A stretch of DNA of 64,000 nt, from positions 11,219,420 through 11,283,419 of the forward strand of contig CM020620.1 in the NCBI GenBank assembly GCA_009829735.1, given 5' to 3'. Both the position numbers and the translations under genes were made by a program. This stretch comes from Pyropia yezoensis. Its lineage: Eukaryota; Rhodophyta; Bangiophyceae; Bangiales; Bangiaceae. The notes under the pieces were generated by a model. It searched no databases and had not been told where the DNA came from. It worked only from the letters and a program-made list of their open reading frames with translations. Positions 9,198-20,784 of the stretch are shown one piece after another. Within the stretch, counting starts at the first letter, position 1; every line of letters starts with the position of its first letter.

Positions 9198-11939
9198 TGG
9201 CCGGCCTGGCCATCCCTGATCTTGACGTCCGCGCCCTGCGCTCCGCCGCAGCCGCCGCGCGCGACTGGGTGCTTCTGGCCGCCAACATGGCCACCGCGGG
9301 GGCGGTGCCGGGGCTGGCCCCCGGCGAGGCGTTTGGGCGTGCCGCCGCCGCCGTCGACGCGCACACGCTTGCGCTTGTCACCCTCGGGCGGGGCGCCCTG
9401 TGGGCGGCCGCCACCGCCGCCGCCGCCGCAGGCGACGCTGAGGAGGAGGCCGAGGTGGTGGCCGCCGCCGCGGCGGCAGCGTCCGCGTCGGCGGTGGCGG
9501 CAGCGTCCACAGCGGCAACAGCGTCTGTGGCGGCATCGGCGGCCGCCGCCGCGACGGCCGCGGCGGACCTGGCCATCACTGGCCGGGTGTACGATGACTT
9601 TTTCGCCCTCGCCGACACCCTCACCGCCGGCGCGGTGCTGGTCACCTCCTTTCCCGCCGCGTTCACCGGCCCCGCGGCGACGCTGGCCGGACCGCTGGGC
9701 GGCCGCCGCGGCCACCGCGTGGGGTACCTGGCGCCCCTCCGCGGGGCGTGCGGCGTATGTCAACCGGGACCTGGGTCTGGCGGTCACCTTTCGGGCGTCG
9801 GCCGCGCTGCTGGCGGCCACGAGGGAGGCGGCCGCCGCGGCCACCGCCGCCGCCGATGCGGCCGCACTGGTCCGGGGGGTGGAGGCGGTCCGCCAGGAGC
9901 GGGGGGCGTGGCCGTACATTGGCGCCGCCCATGAGGTGCCCGTCTACCACGCCATCAATGTGGCGTTCCTCGATTCCTACTGGGTGCTCGCTGGGGGGTG
10001 CGGTGACGATGGCGGCGGCGGCGGCGGCGGTGGCGGCGGCGGTGGCGGCAACGACGACGGCGGTGGGGAGGGGCGGCCGCCGCCGTGCGTCGACGCGCGG
10101 GCGGAAATCGCCGCGTCGGCGGCGTGGTACCCGACCGCCCTCACCGCGGTGGGGGGCGTCCCCGAGTGGGCTTCCTCCCCATCGTGGAAGGCGCAGTGGC
10201 CCAACGCGGGCACCGACGCGTGGAACGCCCACACCGTTGGCTTGGCCACGCTCGCCACCATCCGCGATGCCAGCCGCCGGGGCGCCGCCGCCGCCGTCCT
10301 GCCCGCCGACGTGACCGTCACCGCGGCGGGGTGCAACCTGGCGCTGTCCCCCCGCCCCGACGTGCGGCTGGGCGCCTGGGCCGACGCGCTGCTGCGAGCG
10401 GGGCTGCCCGCGACGGACGTGGCCGCCGCGGCCGCCGCGTGCCCCGCCGTGCCCGACGGGCAGACGCTTGCCGACGCGGGCCTGGGCGGCCCCCGCGGGC
10501 GGTACGGCCGCGTCATGACCGTCCTCGCGGGGCGGGACGTGCCCGCCGACGGCGCGGGGCGGCCGGGCTCCCAGACGAACGCGGGGGCGGTGGTGGCGGC
10601 GGCCCCGGGGGCGGCCACCGGGTTGCCGCTCGAGGCGGCGCTCCTCGCCGCCTACCCGCTGCTGTGGACGGAGCCGGCCGCGGCGGGGGAGGGCACGTGG
10701 CGCACCCCCGCCGCGCACGTGGCGCCGCCCCCGCCCGCGCCGGCCGTGCGGGTGGTGGTTGGCCGCGCCGTCGGCGGCCTTGCCGCGTCGCACGGCCTCG
10801 GCGGCGTCGGCACGGGGCCCGTCGGCGGGCCCGCCGCCCCCGGCTGGGCCGCGCGCCAGCTGTGGGTGTCCCTCCCCGACCGGCTGGTCGGCGTCCTGTC
10901 GGTGGGTGTGGTGGAAGGCGGCGTCGACGACCATGACGACGACGGCGGCGGTGGGGCGGCCGCGTTTGGGGTGGGCGTGCGGCTGCGCGTCGGCGCGGGC
11001 GTCCTTCCCAGCGGCGGTTCAGACGGCGGGGGGCTGGACACGACGCTCCGGCCGCTCCCCAGCAGCGCCGCCGTCGGTCGCGCGGGCGGGCGGGCGGGCG
11101 GGCGGGCGTGGCGGCTTGGGCAGTCCCCGCTGACGCTCCGCCTCGTGGCCACCAACCTGCCCGATGTGCGGCGGCTGACGGGCGTTGGCACCCAGCGGGA
11201 CCGCAACGCGGTCGCGACCGAGGTGGCGCTCGCCGACCGCCCGCTGGCCGCCCTGCTGGACGCCCCGGCCGTGCCGCCAGCCCGGCCGCCGCCCGTCTAC
11301 CCGCGGGGCACCGCCTACTACGCGGTGGTGGAGGTGGGGCTAACCGCCGCCGCCGCCGCAACGCCCGCGTTGGCCGTCATCTACACCTCCGCCGCCGGCG
11401 ACGGCGGTGGCGGCAATGACGGCGGCGCGACGGCCAGCCTGCGGGTGACGGTACCCGCCGCCGCGGGCGGGGGCAATCGCACCTTTACACTCCTCCACTC
11501 GGCGCCGCGGCGGGGAGGCAGCGGCAACGACGGCGGCGTTCCACCGTCGCCCGCGGTGGACGTGGCCGTCGAGAGCGACGGCCACCCCCGGCGGCGTGTG
11601 TCGGTGCTGTCAGTGGCGGCGCCCGGCGGCACAGCCGCCGCCATCACCTCCACCCTGTATGACGTGACCGACCGGCGCGGGGGGGGGGCAGGGGCGGCGG
11701 CGGCCGCGGCGGCGGCAGCGGTGGTGCGGGTGGCGCTGCCCCGCGGCGGCGCGACGCTGCTCGTGGACAGCCCCGTGGACGCGGACCACAGGCGCAGCGT
11801 GGGGGGGGGGGGGACGTACTCGCCGCCCTTGCCGCGGCGGCGGCGGCGGCCTGAGGCTAGGGGCGACACCATAGGGAGAACAAGTCAACAACTGCAGAAG
11901 ATGTCGTGCAGGCGACCAATGAGCATGAGCATAAAATAA
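8636..11939 (+). CDS. Ala-rich, probably secreted protein of unknown function, one frame break near 9690
   Basis: The start is ATG 8636 in a good context (GCCATCATGG). Residues 1-45 form a signal-peptide-like segment: MAGRC, then a long Ala/Val/Leu core and an AVPAAP cleavage-like region. Coding sense is clear in the first frame to about 9690 and then in the next frame to TAA 11939, so one extra base near 9685-9695, or a tiny intron, separates them. The combined product would be about 1100 residues. The second half has several Trp/Tyr-containing blocks (about 9905-9995, 10120-10270) and beta-strand-like segments towards the C terminus, separated by Gly/Ala/Asp runs. A large extracellular polysaccharide-acting enzyme is conceivable from the helix-then-strand layout, but I see no diagnostic catalytic motif. 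Confidence 0.5.
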
Positions 11940-11948
11940 AAAACCAAG

Positions 11949-13202
11949 CTACACAGACGACGCTGCCGCGCCACTCGCCACAGCATGCACCTTCTGGACA
12001 GCTGCCGCAACGCTGGGCAGCATCAACGGCTGCTCATCCGAAGGGATGTCGCAGCATAACCAGTCGGCCACCTGAGCTGCAGAAACACTGCCCGACAACA
12101 AAACAAACCCACGCACGTGGAAGCGAGTCGCACCCCCGACAAAAAACGCCGTCAAGCGCCCATCCGCACCCTCGAGGTCAGAGGCGCAAAACAAAGAGAG
12201 AGACACGCGGTGGGCAACCAGAACGGGCGACAGGCGTGAAAATGACGCGCTAAAAAAACGGGGAAGCGGAAAGGAGAAAGCCTCACGTGTACCCGCGGGC
12301 CATGCACTAGGCGTAAGCTCCTCGACGGGCTCGACGGGCCCATCCACGTTGTGTCCGAGAGACCGCAAGACGGCTCGCGACCGCCGCAACGGCTGGGGCC
12401 CTGGCGAGGCAGAAACGGGCCGAGGCGTACAGGTGGCTGCAAGGCCTTCCTTCCGAGACGCCGCTCGAGAGGACATTCCCGCTCGCGTCCGCTGCCGGGC
12501 TATGGCCGCCGCGTAGTCCTGGATCCGACTAGGACGCGGCGACGGCTCACCCTCGTCAGTTGACAGCGCCGCCGACATGGCACCCCCAACGGAGGTCTCA
12601 ACGGGTTCCAGCCCCGTCTGGTCCTCCATCGCCGCCGCCGCCCGAAGATTCGCGGTGACGGCACCGTCATCGATCCCGGCGGTCAGAGCATCAAACGCAG
12701 GTCGTTTGGGCCCATCCAACAGGGCCGCCGGGCTGCCCTGCGCCTCGAGGACGACGACGACGTCCTTGAGATCGCCCAGCCCAGATTGAAGCGAATTCTG
12801 ACGAAGTCGGACGGCGGCGGCGTCCATCTCTGCCCGCCGGACCGCACTGTTCGTTGCGGATGTTTTGGCGCCTTGGATGAGGATATTAAAGAGACCGACC
12901 GTCATCTTGGGGCACGCAAAATCTTGTACTTCGACACCGCGACGGGGAGTCTTGCGAGTGATCGCCCCTCCATCGCCCATCCGCCAGCGGTCAGCGACGA
13001 AGGACTGCGTCTGCGTCTGGTGTCCAACTGCGTAACAGGTGGTGCAGACCTTCTTGCATACGCAGTTATGCGTCATGCAAGGTGATGCCAGGAAGAACTC
13101 GTGGTCGATCGGCAACGAGTGCCGGCAAAGCTGCTCCGACAGCGGACACCGATGCGCGTCGTGGGAGGGCGGCCCAACGAATCCACAGATCACACAAGTC
13201 AT
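11949..13202 (-). CDS. Unknown Cys/His-rich protein with knuckle-like N terminus
   Basis: I chose the ATG at 13202. An in-frame Met at 13385 would add 61 residues, but they are read mostly through the 21-nt G run at 13230-13250 and look like noise. The 417-residue product begins with a dense Cys/His region: C3, C6, H14, H17, C19, C26, H28, H34, C42, H45, C47, C49, C53, C56 and H61. The last three, CTTCYAVGH, resemble the first half of a CCHC knuckle without its final Cys. A roughly 200-residue Ala/Ser/Pro-rich central part with short helices follows, then a hydrophobic C-terminal 100 residues. Zinc binding is likely; nucleic-acid or protein binding is inference. It could be a host gene or a degraded mobile-element gene. 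Confidence 0.5.
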   Translation of the reverse strand: MTCVICGFVGPPSHDAHRCPLSEQLCRHSLPIDHEFFLASPCMTHNCVCKKVCTTCYAVGHQTQTQSFVADRWRMGDGGAITRKTPRRGVEVQDFACPKMTVGLFNILIQGAKTSATNSAVRRAEMDAAAVRLRQNSLQSGLGDLKDVVVVLEAQGSPAALLDGPKRPAFDALTAGIDDGAVTANLRAAAAMEDQTGLEPVETSVGGAMSAALSTDEGEPSPRPSRIQDYAAAIARQRTRAGMSSRAASRKEGLAATCTPRPVSASPGPQPLRRSRAVLRSLGHNVDGPVEPVEELTPSAWPAGTREAFSFPLPRFFSASFSRLSPVLVAHRVSLSLFCASDLEGADGRLTAFFVGGATRFHVRGFVLLSGSVSAAQVADWLCCDIPSDEQPLMLPSVAAAVQKVHAVASGAAASSV

Positions 13203-14938
13203 GATGACTGGCCCGCGCCGGCGGAGGCCGGGGGGGGGGGGGGGGGGGGGTTGTGGTGGATAGGTGGACTGGCTCAGGCGGCTCAGGCGCGGGGTTGGCG
13301 TCGGGGGGGTGAGGACACGCGAGCGTGTCAGAGCCCAGAGGTGGAGAGGACGACGCACGGGTGGTACCCTCGTCTTGGAGGGCATCCCCCGTGCCTCGAA
13401 CTCGCTGCCGCCCGTGCCAATCAGACTTTTTCACTGAAGTCAATTGTCAATGCTTCATTGGAATTTGGCCGTTGAGATACTTGCACGGTCTGAGAGCCCG
13501 ACCTGCTGCAACCTGCGCCGTTCGTGCCTTCGCACACCACGCGCCGTCGAGGGGAAGGTCCCCGCAGCAGTCTGCCGTGGCCAGAGGCCCGCCTACAGCC
13601 TCTCGAAACAACAGCCGGGGGCATCGCCAGCCACTGGCCGCCTTCTGCCCCCTCCTCCCCACCCGCTGCAGGCAGTCTGTGTAGAAGCCCTCCTCCCCCT
13701 CGCCATTGCTGCAGACCCAGCGTAAGGTGTTGGCCCGCAGGACACGCTGGCCTACGGCAGACCCCCCCCCCCTACTCTTCCTTCATCTAGCCCCTCCGCC
13801 TTTGAGCCAACCACTCCTTTCCTCCCCCCCGCTGCCCCCACCAGCACAGCTCCCGCTCCCAAGACCTCCTTCAGCCCCCGTACCTCCTCTCCCCTACGGC
13901 TCGAACGTCGATGATGCGGTCCGGGGAGGGTGTTGTGGTGCGAGCGCGCACTCGGCCGGCCACGGTGGCATGGTGGCGCGTGATAGGCAGGCAGGCCGGA
14001 CTCACACAGCCACCAGCGGGGCTCACCAACGCAGAGCCCCATCTCCAATCCCCCTGCCCCATATTGACAAGGAAGCGAGCGGGGTCAGAAGCCGTCGCGA
14101 ACCTCCCTACGCGCCCCTCACGCGTTGACCCCCAACCCTCCTCCCACTCGCACGCGGCCCTCCTCTTTCTGCCCGCGGAAGCTCAAGTGCCCGAACCGAG
14201 ACCGACGAGACACGCCACATGCAAAATTGCACCTTCCCCTCACATCTCCCCCTCCACCATCTTAGCAAAGAAAGAAAGAAGAAAGTGAAAAGACCTACAC
14301 ACAAACGTCAGTGCTATTGGGACGGAGGGGTCGCGGTGGTGGTTATGTCGGCGGCAGTAATCCTGCCGCAGCAGCGGACGCTTCGGGGGCTTCTGGCCGT
14401 GGTGCCCTTGCAAGTGCACCGTGCTGTAGGCAGAGGTGGCTCTGGAGGCCCGTTCGTGGCTGGTGTCGCGGCGTGGGCTACCCCGCGGGAAGCTCCTAAC
14501 CTACCCCGCGGGAAGCTCGTGACTGAGGCGTAGCGGGAGCGGCATCTCACGTTGGAGATGCTATTTCGAAGAGCTCATAACAACGAAACATTGTCACCCA
14601 TCCACGTGCTTGCCCTGATTGTGGGATGGGGGCTTGGGAGTTGGGACTTGGAGGTAGGGGGGGGTACGTAAAGTGTGGGGCGTGCGGGCTTGGAGTGGGG
14701 CGTGGGGAGTGGAGGCAAAGCGGCGTTTGTCTTCTACCAGAGTGGAACAGGTGCGCCACCTCGACAGGCGGCTTAGGTTGGGCGCTCTTAAAGCTGTGCC
14801 GAAGAGGATAGGACCCTTCTCTCGCGCGTCCAACTCCCCTGACACGCCGTTTCGAAAAAAACTCCGGCGCGGTGGCCCGCCTGCTGGCGAAGCACCTCCT
14901 GTCGGAGTTGCCGGGCGCGGTGGCGGCCGACCTGCAGC
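13203..14938. other. Intergenic with a 21-nt G run, no supported gene
   Basis: It contains a run of 21 G at 13230-13250 and a tandem duplication of about 20 bp (CTACCCCGCGGGAAGCTC, twice at 14479-14519). ORFs on both strands look random. A purine-rich AAAG tract sits at 14266-14289. Confidence 0.35.
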
Positions 14939-15439
14939 TCACGCCGTGCCCCCGCTGTGGTCTGGTGGACCACACTGTGCGCGGTCGCCGTGGCCTGACC
15001 TCCCTGGTGGCCCACGCGGACAAGTTGCACAAAGGCTGCTAGGTAGCGCGTTGTCACCGTACCGCTTGTCCTCCTCCGTGCGGTCTGCTTCGTACGCAGC
15101 GGCATCCAAGTCGTGGTAGACCACATGGCCGTAGAAGGGCAAGATCAGCTCCCCTTCCAGAAAGTCACGTGCCGCAAAGAGGCCTCGTCCGGCCCCAGCA
15201 ATGGAGGAACGACGCACATACGTGTCGCTGGCGGCCGCATCCACAGCGAGAAGCGCCCGATGATCAACTCCATAGGCGAGTATGTCAGCGGCCGCAGCAG
15301 GCCAGAAGTCAACAGGCCGGCGCGCCAAGTCGCAAAGGCCTCGAGCCTGCGCCATGCCCGGCAGGCCAGCTAGTGCCGCTGTCAAATAGCGGGGCACACG
15401 GGTATAGGCCGGTCTCTCCTCCAGAGGTTCCCAGCTCAT
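14939..15439 (-). CDS. SET-domain protein, N-terminal part only
   Basis: Residues about 70-115 read like the beginning of a SET methyltransferase domain: SSIAGAGRGLFAARDF, then GELILPFYG, then VVYHDL. In SET proteins this GxGRGLFA strand helps form the S-adenosylmethionine pocket. The rest of the domain, including the NHSC-type pseudoknot motif, is not found in the remaining frame. After RYGDNA (about 15040) the sequence turns into Pro/Gly/Cys-rich noise before the stop at 14939. Either an intron begins near 15040 (a GGTGAC donor is possible) or the gene is truncated. A TATA-like element lies about 150 bp upstream. Real coding sense is supported for roughly 15040-15439. Confidence 0.5.
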   Translation of the reverse strand: MSWEPLEERPAYTRVPRYLTAALAGLPGMAQARGLCDLARRPVDFWPAAAADILAYGVDHRALLAVDAAASDTYVRRSSIAGAGRGLFAARDFLEGELILPFYGHVVYHDLDAAAYEADRTEEDKRYGDNALPSSLCATCPRGPPGRSGHGDRAQCGPPDHSGGTA

Positions 15440-15585
15440 GAGGCCGAGCGGGGGGGGGAAGTGTGGAAGTCGATGGGGTGACGGTGAGGGAAGAAGGAAA
15501 GGAGGTACGATCGAAGATGATGTGTGCTCGCGAAAGGCTGTGACTGACCGAGCGTCTCTGTTCTCCCCGTCCAGCGGACAGTCCC

Positions 15586-15592
15586 CTTATAT
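15586..15592 (-). promoter_or_regulatory. TATA-like box (ATATAAG) upstream of the SET ORF
   Basis: On the minus strand the sequence reads CGCATATAAGGGG, 147 bp upstream of the ATG at 15439. Position and sequence fit a core promoter; nothing else supports it. Confidence 0.35.
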
Positions 15593-17198
15593 GCGCATGC
15601 CGTCGAGGGAAGCACGCTGAGCTGGCCGCTGTCGCTTCGCGCCACGGTCGGACGCCCATACTGTTGGCAAATCCAAGCGCCTGTGCAGCTGGAGAGTGAA
15701 GAGCTATCAGTGCAGCCTACAGGACGCAGACATGCTGCTCAGTGTGTGAGATGAGACGCACACTGTGGCGGGGTTGTTTTGTTTATTCGGGCTGGGAGCC
15801 TGACGCCGTGTTGCACACTTGTTGAGCGGGTGCATTGCCAGGTAGGATAACTCGGGCAGGAAGCGCTGCAGGCATGCACTTCGATGTATATGGTAGGCGC
15901 TGCCTCGAGCAATGCTACTGCTTCCGCTGAGGTCACCAAGGCCGTGTACGTCGACGCCCCTCAATGACAGTGCGCACCGAGTACTGAGATTGCTAAATTG
16001 CACATTCAAGTGCGGAGTTACCTGCTGCGTCTTGTGATCAAGCCATGCTATTGGTGGAAGCGACCCGTGAAGACGACTGAAGTCAGAAGAGTAAGAGAAT
16101 TTGTGTGAGGCGGTCAAAGTTCTTCGAGCCGTGCCGCAAACCACGGATTGCGGCTTCTGTGCTCTGGCAATGGGCAGCAGATGACTGCCGACACCTTGGT
16201 CGCTTTCACACAATCGGATTGCCCGCTGGGATTGTGAACGACCATGAGAGACAGACGCGTGTCACTCTCTGGGCCCCAGGACGCCCTGGCTTTTCATTGG
16301 CCGAACTGTACACGTGTTGCAATCGAGTTTAGTGGTCCACCTCCGACATGAGAAACGCCGCAGCACGGTGTCCGGGCATTTTATAGAAAAGCACGATAAA
16401 TATTAAGAAGAGTGGGAGTAAAAAAGTGTCCGGGGCGGGGGGGGGGGGGGGGGGGGGTGTGCTGTCCCGGCTTGGAAAAAAAATAGCAGAGGGGAGGAAA
16501 CGTCAACAGATTAATCTATTTCTAAACTATGAATGTTTCAATTCATTTATTGCATCGATTCTATGGGTGCCATCCATGCGCGGCGTGCACAGCTGTATAC
16601 ATGTAGGACCCAGGGCGGCGGCGGCGTCACTGCACTCCCCACCTCCCCCCCCCCCCCTGCCACCTCTGACACACAGGCAATCCAAAAACTCCTGTTCTGT
16701 CCAGCGCGCGCCAGCGGGCCCCACCCGCCACGCCCTGCGCGACCGCCAACGGCGGGAGGGGGCGGGAGAGCCGTCTTCAATGGGTGTTCGCACACGCGCC
16801 GCGCCATGTGAGCCCGTGGCGCAAAAAGAGCCCCTCCAGATGATGCTCCCCTTCAAGCTTTGTCCCACTACTGCTCAACAGCCTGCAGCTGGCGGGCCCC
16901 ACCTCGCCAACACTCGGCGAGTCAGTGGTCGGCTTCTCCCCCGCCGCACAGGCTGTTTCCCACGAGCGCCCCTGCCCCTCACGCTGACATCCACTCCTAT
17001 CTCGCCGCCCGCATCTGCGCAAGGGGGGGGGGAGGCCACGGGGGAGGCAGCTGCGGCGGCGGCAGGGGCACTCGGGCCAGCCGCCGACGACGGCCGCGAT
17101 CATCCCATCCGCAGACGTCACTCGGGGGGGGTGGCACCACCTCCTCGGCCGCCAGCGGGGGGCTCACCGCCACCATCTTGGGGCCGCTGGCAGCTCGG
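15593..17198. other. Intergenic, 21-nt G run, no supported gene
   Basis: It holds a 21-nt G run at 16437-16457 followed by an A run (16477-16483). The patch around 16380-16560 is unusually AT-rich for this window. ORFs on either strand show no recognisable domain. Confidence 0.35.
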
Positions 17199-18323
17199 TC
17201 AGCGCGCCACGGCCGCAGCCTCTCCCAGGAACCGCATCAGCGCTGGCGAGGTGATGTTGGTGTGGCTCCCCAACAGCGCCCAGCGCCGGATGCCGGCCGC
17301 AATGTCCGACTCGATCACCTGGCTGGCTTCCGCGTTGTAGAGGCGCCCACGGACCAGGGCATGGCCGCCGGACGGCCCGTAAGGAGAAAGCATCACACCG
17401 TAGCACGGTGCGTTCTTGACCCCGACGACGCCAAGGGCCAGCTGCCCATCCCACTCGCCCTCTGCGATGCGGTACATCACCTTGAGCGCGCGGTCGCTGC
17501 GGCTGCGAGTGACGACGGTCACGCCTTTCACAGCCGCCTCGGGGAGACCTGTGTAGAGCCCATGTGGGGAAGCAAAGCAGTCGGCACGGACGGCGGCCTG
17601 AACAAGAAACAACGAGTCCACCTCCCGCCAGTGAGGGTCCCCACCGTCGCCCTGTGGCCCGCGTACGGTGCTCAGGGCCACATGAGCGCCCAAGCTGTGA
17701 CCAAACAGGTGAAAGCCCACGGGAGGGAGTTGCCCCGGCCGGTCCGTTGCTTCCCGCTGGAGGCGCCCCAGCAGCTGGTAGCCACACTTCTTGCCCACCT
17801 CCTGGGCGCGGCGGACAAAGCGGGAAAAGCCAAACGTGGAGACGACGTTGAAAGTCAGCGCCACAGAGTCGCGCGTGTCTTGGGAAAAACTGGTCCAGTC
17901 GGGACCAAAGTACTTTGCAGCAGCGCCGTCAAAGTCCCGTGTGGCGACTTCGGTCGCCGTGTGGACCGCCTCTGAGGACGTGGGGGGATCCAGGAACATG
18001 GACGGCCAGGCGATGCCAATCAGCAGCGGCACAAAGCCGACCGGCGGCGTCCGACGGAGGGAGTCCAACTTTGACCACGTCCGTGCCATCGCGTCCATCC
18101 ACGCCCCATACCCGCTTGAGGCAGAGGCAGCATCGTTGTCGTACCCGTGGAATGCGAGGATCACGTCTGTGATCACCGGGGCACTGGTCGACCGCAGCCG
18201 CTCAACGACAAGGTCGGAGAGGAGGGTGCCATTCGGCTCTTCACGCTCGTCACCATGGTTGTCCACCTGGATGATGTGGATGGGCCCCCAGCCGTCCACC
18301 CCGTGCAGCTGCCTGATTGGCAT
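17199..18323 (-). CDS. Alpha/beta-hydrolase fold protein (lipase/esterase-like)
   Basis: This is an uninterrupted 374-residue frame beginning with ATG 18323. The hydrolase signature is a strand followed by VILAFHGYDND at residues 54-64 (HG oxyanion region), then FHLFGHSLGAHVAL around residues 204-217, which contains the nucleophile elbow GHSLG with S210. Candidate catalytic partners are D277 (after strand GVTVVT) and H354 (GSHTNITSP) or H321 (SGGH). No signal peptide is visible, so it is probably intracellular. Substrate cannot be told from sequence; short-chain ester or lipid hydrolysis is family-level inference. It is oriented like the downstream TPS gene but far from it. Confidence 0.75.
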   Translation of the reverse strand: MPIRQLHGVDGWGPIHIIQVDNHGDEREEPNGTLLSDLVVERLRSTSAPVITDVILAFHGYDNDAASASSGYGAWMDAMARTWSKLDSLRRTPPVGFVPLLIGIAWPSMFLDPPTSSEAVHTATEVATRDFDGAAAKYFGPDWTSFSQDTRDSVALTFNVVSTFGFSRFVRRAQEVGKKCGYQLLGRLQREATDRPGQLPPVGFHLFGHSLGAHVALSTVRGPQGDGGDPHWREVDSLFLVQAAVRADCFASPHGLYTGLPEAAVKGVTVVTRSRSDRALKVMYRIAEGEWDGQLALGVVGVKNAPCYGVMLSPYGPSGGHALVRGRLYNAEASQVIESDIAAGIRRWALLGSHTNITSPALMRFLGEAAAVAR

Positions 18324-19279
18324 GTTTGGACTACTGCGAGTGGGTGGGGGCTTGGAGCAGAGGGGAGGGTGGGGAGTGGGGGAGGGTCAGGGGAGGGGCA
18401 GAGTCGTCGACCGTTGGGAAAGCGCATGGGCGGCGGGAAGAGGAGCTGGCTTGCTGCCGATATCAGGTCGGGGAGGGGTAGGAACGGTAGGGCGCTGGCG
18501 CCTGGGGGCAGATAGGTGTACACTGCTAAGAGGCGATGTTTGATACGGGGACGAGACTGCAACGGTCGCCTGGGCAACGTTGGTCAAGCGAAAGCTCGCA
18601 ACGGGCACGAAGTGCCGCCGCCGGCCTGGGCGCATCAACGGAGAAACAATGCCCCTAGGCGTGGGGATCCTCCCCAGGAGCTCGGGGCTGGCCTGACAGC
18701 CCCAGTCGCCGCCGTGTGCTGGCACCGGCTGTAGGCTGGTGCCATGAATCGAGGTCGTCCACGGTACATACCCATTGTCTCCGGGCTATTGAGTGTCTAC
18801 AAGCGGTGCTGGCAGTGGAGCCACGGGTGTCGTCACGCCCCCTCGACGAGCCGGAGAACGGCCGTGCTCGAGAGGCGAGCAGCGTGGGCAGTCTACAAGG
18901 CCACCACTATGCGGCCGTGTGCTGGATCCAGCCAATCCCAGGTGGTCTGTTGACCCCATCCCACAACGTGGCCGTCCAGGCCAAGAGTACCCTCTTCTGG
19001 GCTGCCACAAAAATGAGGGAGAGAGGGGGCGAGGAGAGAAGGGGAGGGAGGGGGAGGGGGTCAAGGCGGCATGCTGGTGTGGGGAAACCGACCAGGTCCG
19101 GCTTGCGCCGCACGCGCCGCTTGCCGTGGCTTGCAGGTCAGCTGACGCGCCCAGTAAAACAGTGCGTTTCTTTGTGGTCATGCGGCTCCAGGGATGCTTT
19201 GATGGACGCTGTGACAACTCAACGGAGACAAAGCACGATGGGTTGCGACGGTGCCTTCTTTTCTCTCTTCATACATATA
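18324..19279. other. Intergenic, likely containing the hydrolase promoter
   Basis: No coding region is supported. It contains GGGGAGGG-type purine tracts around 18360-18400 and 19020-19065. No TATA box stands out. Confidence 0.3.
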
Positions 19280-20784
19280 CATGTGTTTTTTGTGGAAAAA
19301 GATTGAGAATCGGCCACCTGCTGCCGTCATCCGTACAGTACCAAAGCATGCCCACCCGTTCGTCACTCACCCCATGATGCCAACACCACCAGGCACCGAA
19401 GAGCAACACCACGCACTAAAGTGGCTTCCTCTACCCGTCCTGCTTCTAGTACGCCAAAAAACGCGGTGTGTACCTTTGCATGTTGGCCAGGATAGGGCTT
19501 GGCCAAAACAGAAAGCAGGAGAAAACAGTTGTCTTTGAGCCCCTCCTCCCATCGCCAAGAGAAGTATAGCAACTGGGCACCACCGTGGCCCTAACTATAC
19601 CTCTGAGTCCCTGTGAGCTTGCTGGCACATGAAAATCCCACTGCCGGTACTCAAACATGCTCCAAGGAACAGCTGTTTGCACACACTCAGACCCTCCGTT
19701 CCCAGCGTATGGTTGCAGAAAAGAAGCGGATTCGTACAGAAAGGAACCACTCTGGCTAGCTCAGCGTCTCGCTGGAAGTCCTGAAGATGCTTTGGGACGC
19801 AAAGGTTCATGTGTGGTGCGATTCATTGTCCCACAGCGCGTGCTGTTCTGTTTGTTTCATCGTGTGGCGTTGCAAGTAGCTCTTCATCTGGTCCTTGGGC
19901 GTTACTGTTGCCGCTGAGAGGGCTGTTACTGGGTGCAAGTCTCTCTTCTTGTTGTTCTTTGGCAGTACGCAGGTGAGACACAGTTTAGCAGTGTCCCAGC
20001 AGGCAGCGCGTTCTAGTGTAGGTTCCTTCCCGGAGCTCTTTAGTGCACAGCGCTACTGGTCGACACGATTCCACTTCCTGGCGGGTGGAAGGGGGCATAG
20101 AGTTCTTTCGTAAGCTAGCAAGCGTGTGTGCCAGCACAAAACGGCTCCTAAGTGCACGAGGAGCACATGTCTACACGTCTTGCTTCTCGGAAACGCGGTA
20201 CACTGTCACTTGGACGATCCGAACATTGAAGCACAGTACTCCACGACACCACACCTCTTCCTTTAGACGCACATACTCGCAGGGACTTCCAGCGAGACGC
20301 TGAGCTAGCCAGAGTGGTTCCTTTCTGTACGAATCCGCTTCTTTTCTGCAACCATACGCTGGGAACGGAGGGTCTGAGTGTGTGCAAACAGCTGTTCCTT
20401 GGAGCATGTTTGAGTACCGGCAGTGGGATTTTCATGTGCCAGCAAGCTCACAGGGACTCAGAGGTATAGTTAGGGCCACGGTGGTGCCCGGTTGCTATAC
20501 TTCTCTTGGCGATGGGAGGAGGGGCTCAAAGACAGCTGTTTTCTCCTGCTTTCTGTTTTGGCCAAGCCCTATCCTGGCCAACATGCAAAGGTACACACCG
20601 CGTTTTTTGGCGTACTAGAAGCAGGACGGGTAGAGGAAGCCACTTTAGTGCGTGGTGTTGCTCTTCGGTGCCTGGTGGTGTTGGCATCATGGGGTGAGTG
20701 ACGAACGGGTGGGCATGCTTTGGTACTGTACGGATGACGGCAGCAGGTGGCCGATTCTCAATCTTTCTCCACAAAAAACACATG
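19280..20784. repeat. 1.5-kb inverted repeat: two 502-bp arms around a 500-bp spacer
   Basis: The left arm is 19280-19782 and the right arm 20283-20784. They are reverse complements with only a few differences seen (for example GGAAAAAG against GGAGAAAG, and two substitutions near 19540-19575), so identity is about 99%. The spacer 19783-20282 has no ORF of interest. Outer ends read CATGTGTTTTTTG and its complement. The flanks (CATATA on the left, GGCATC on the right) show no target-site duplication. The layout resembles a foldback or Mutator-like element lacking a transposase, or a recent inverted duplication. Transcripts across it would form a long hairpin. Confidence 0.85.

Noticed and set aside
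19280-20784. Interpretation of the inverted repeat as a classic terminal-inverted-repeat transposon
   Set aside because: No target-site duplication at the outer ends and no transposase fragment; kept as a structural repeat only.
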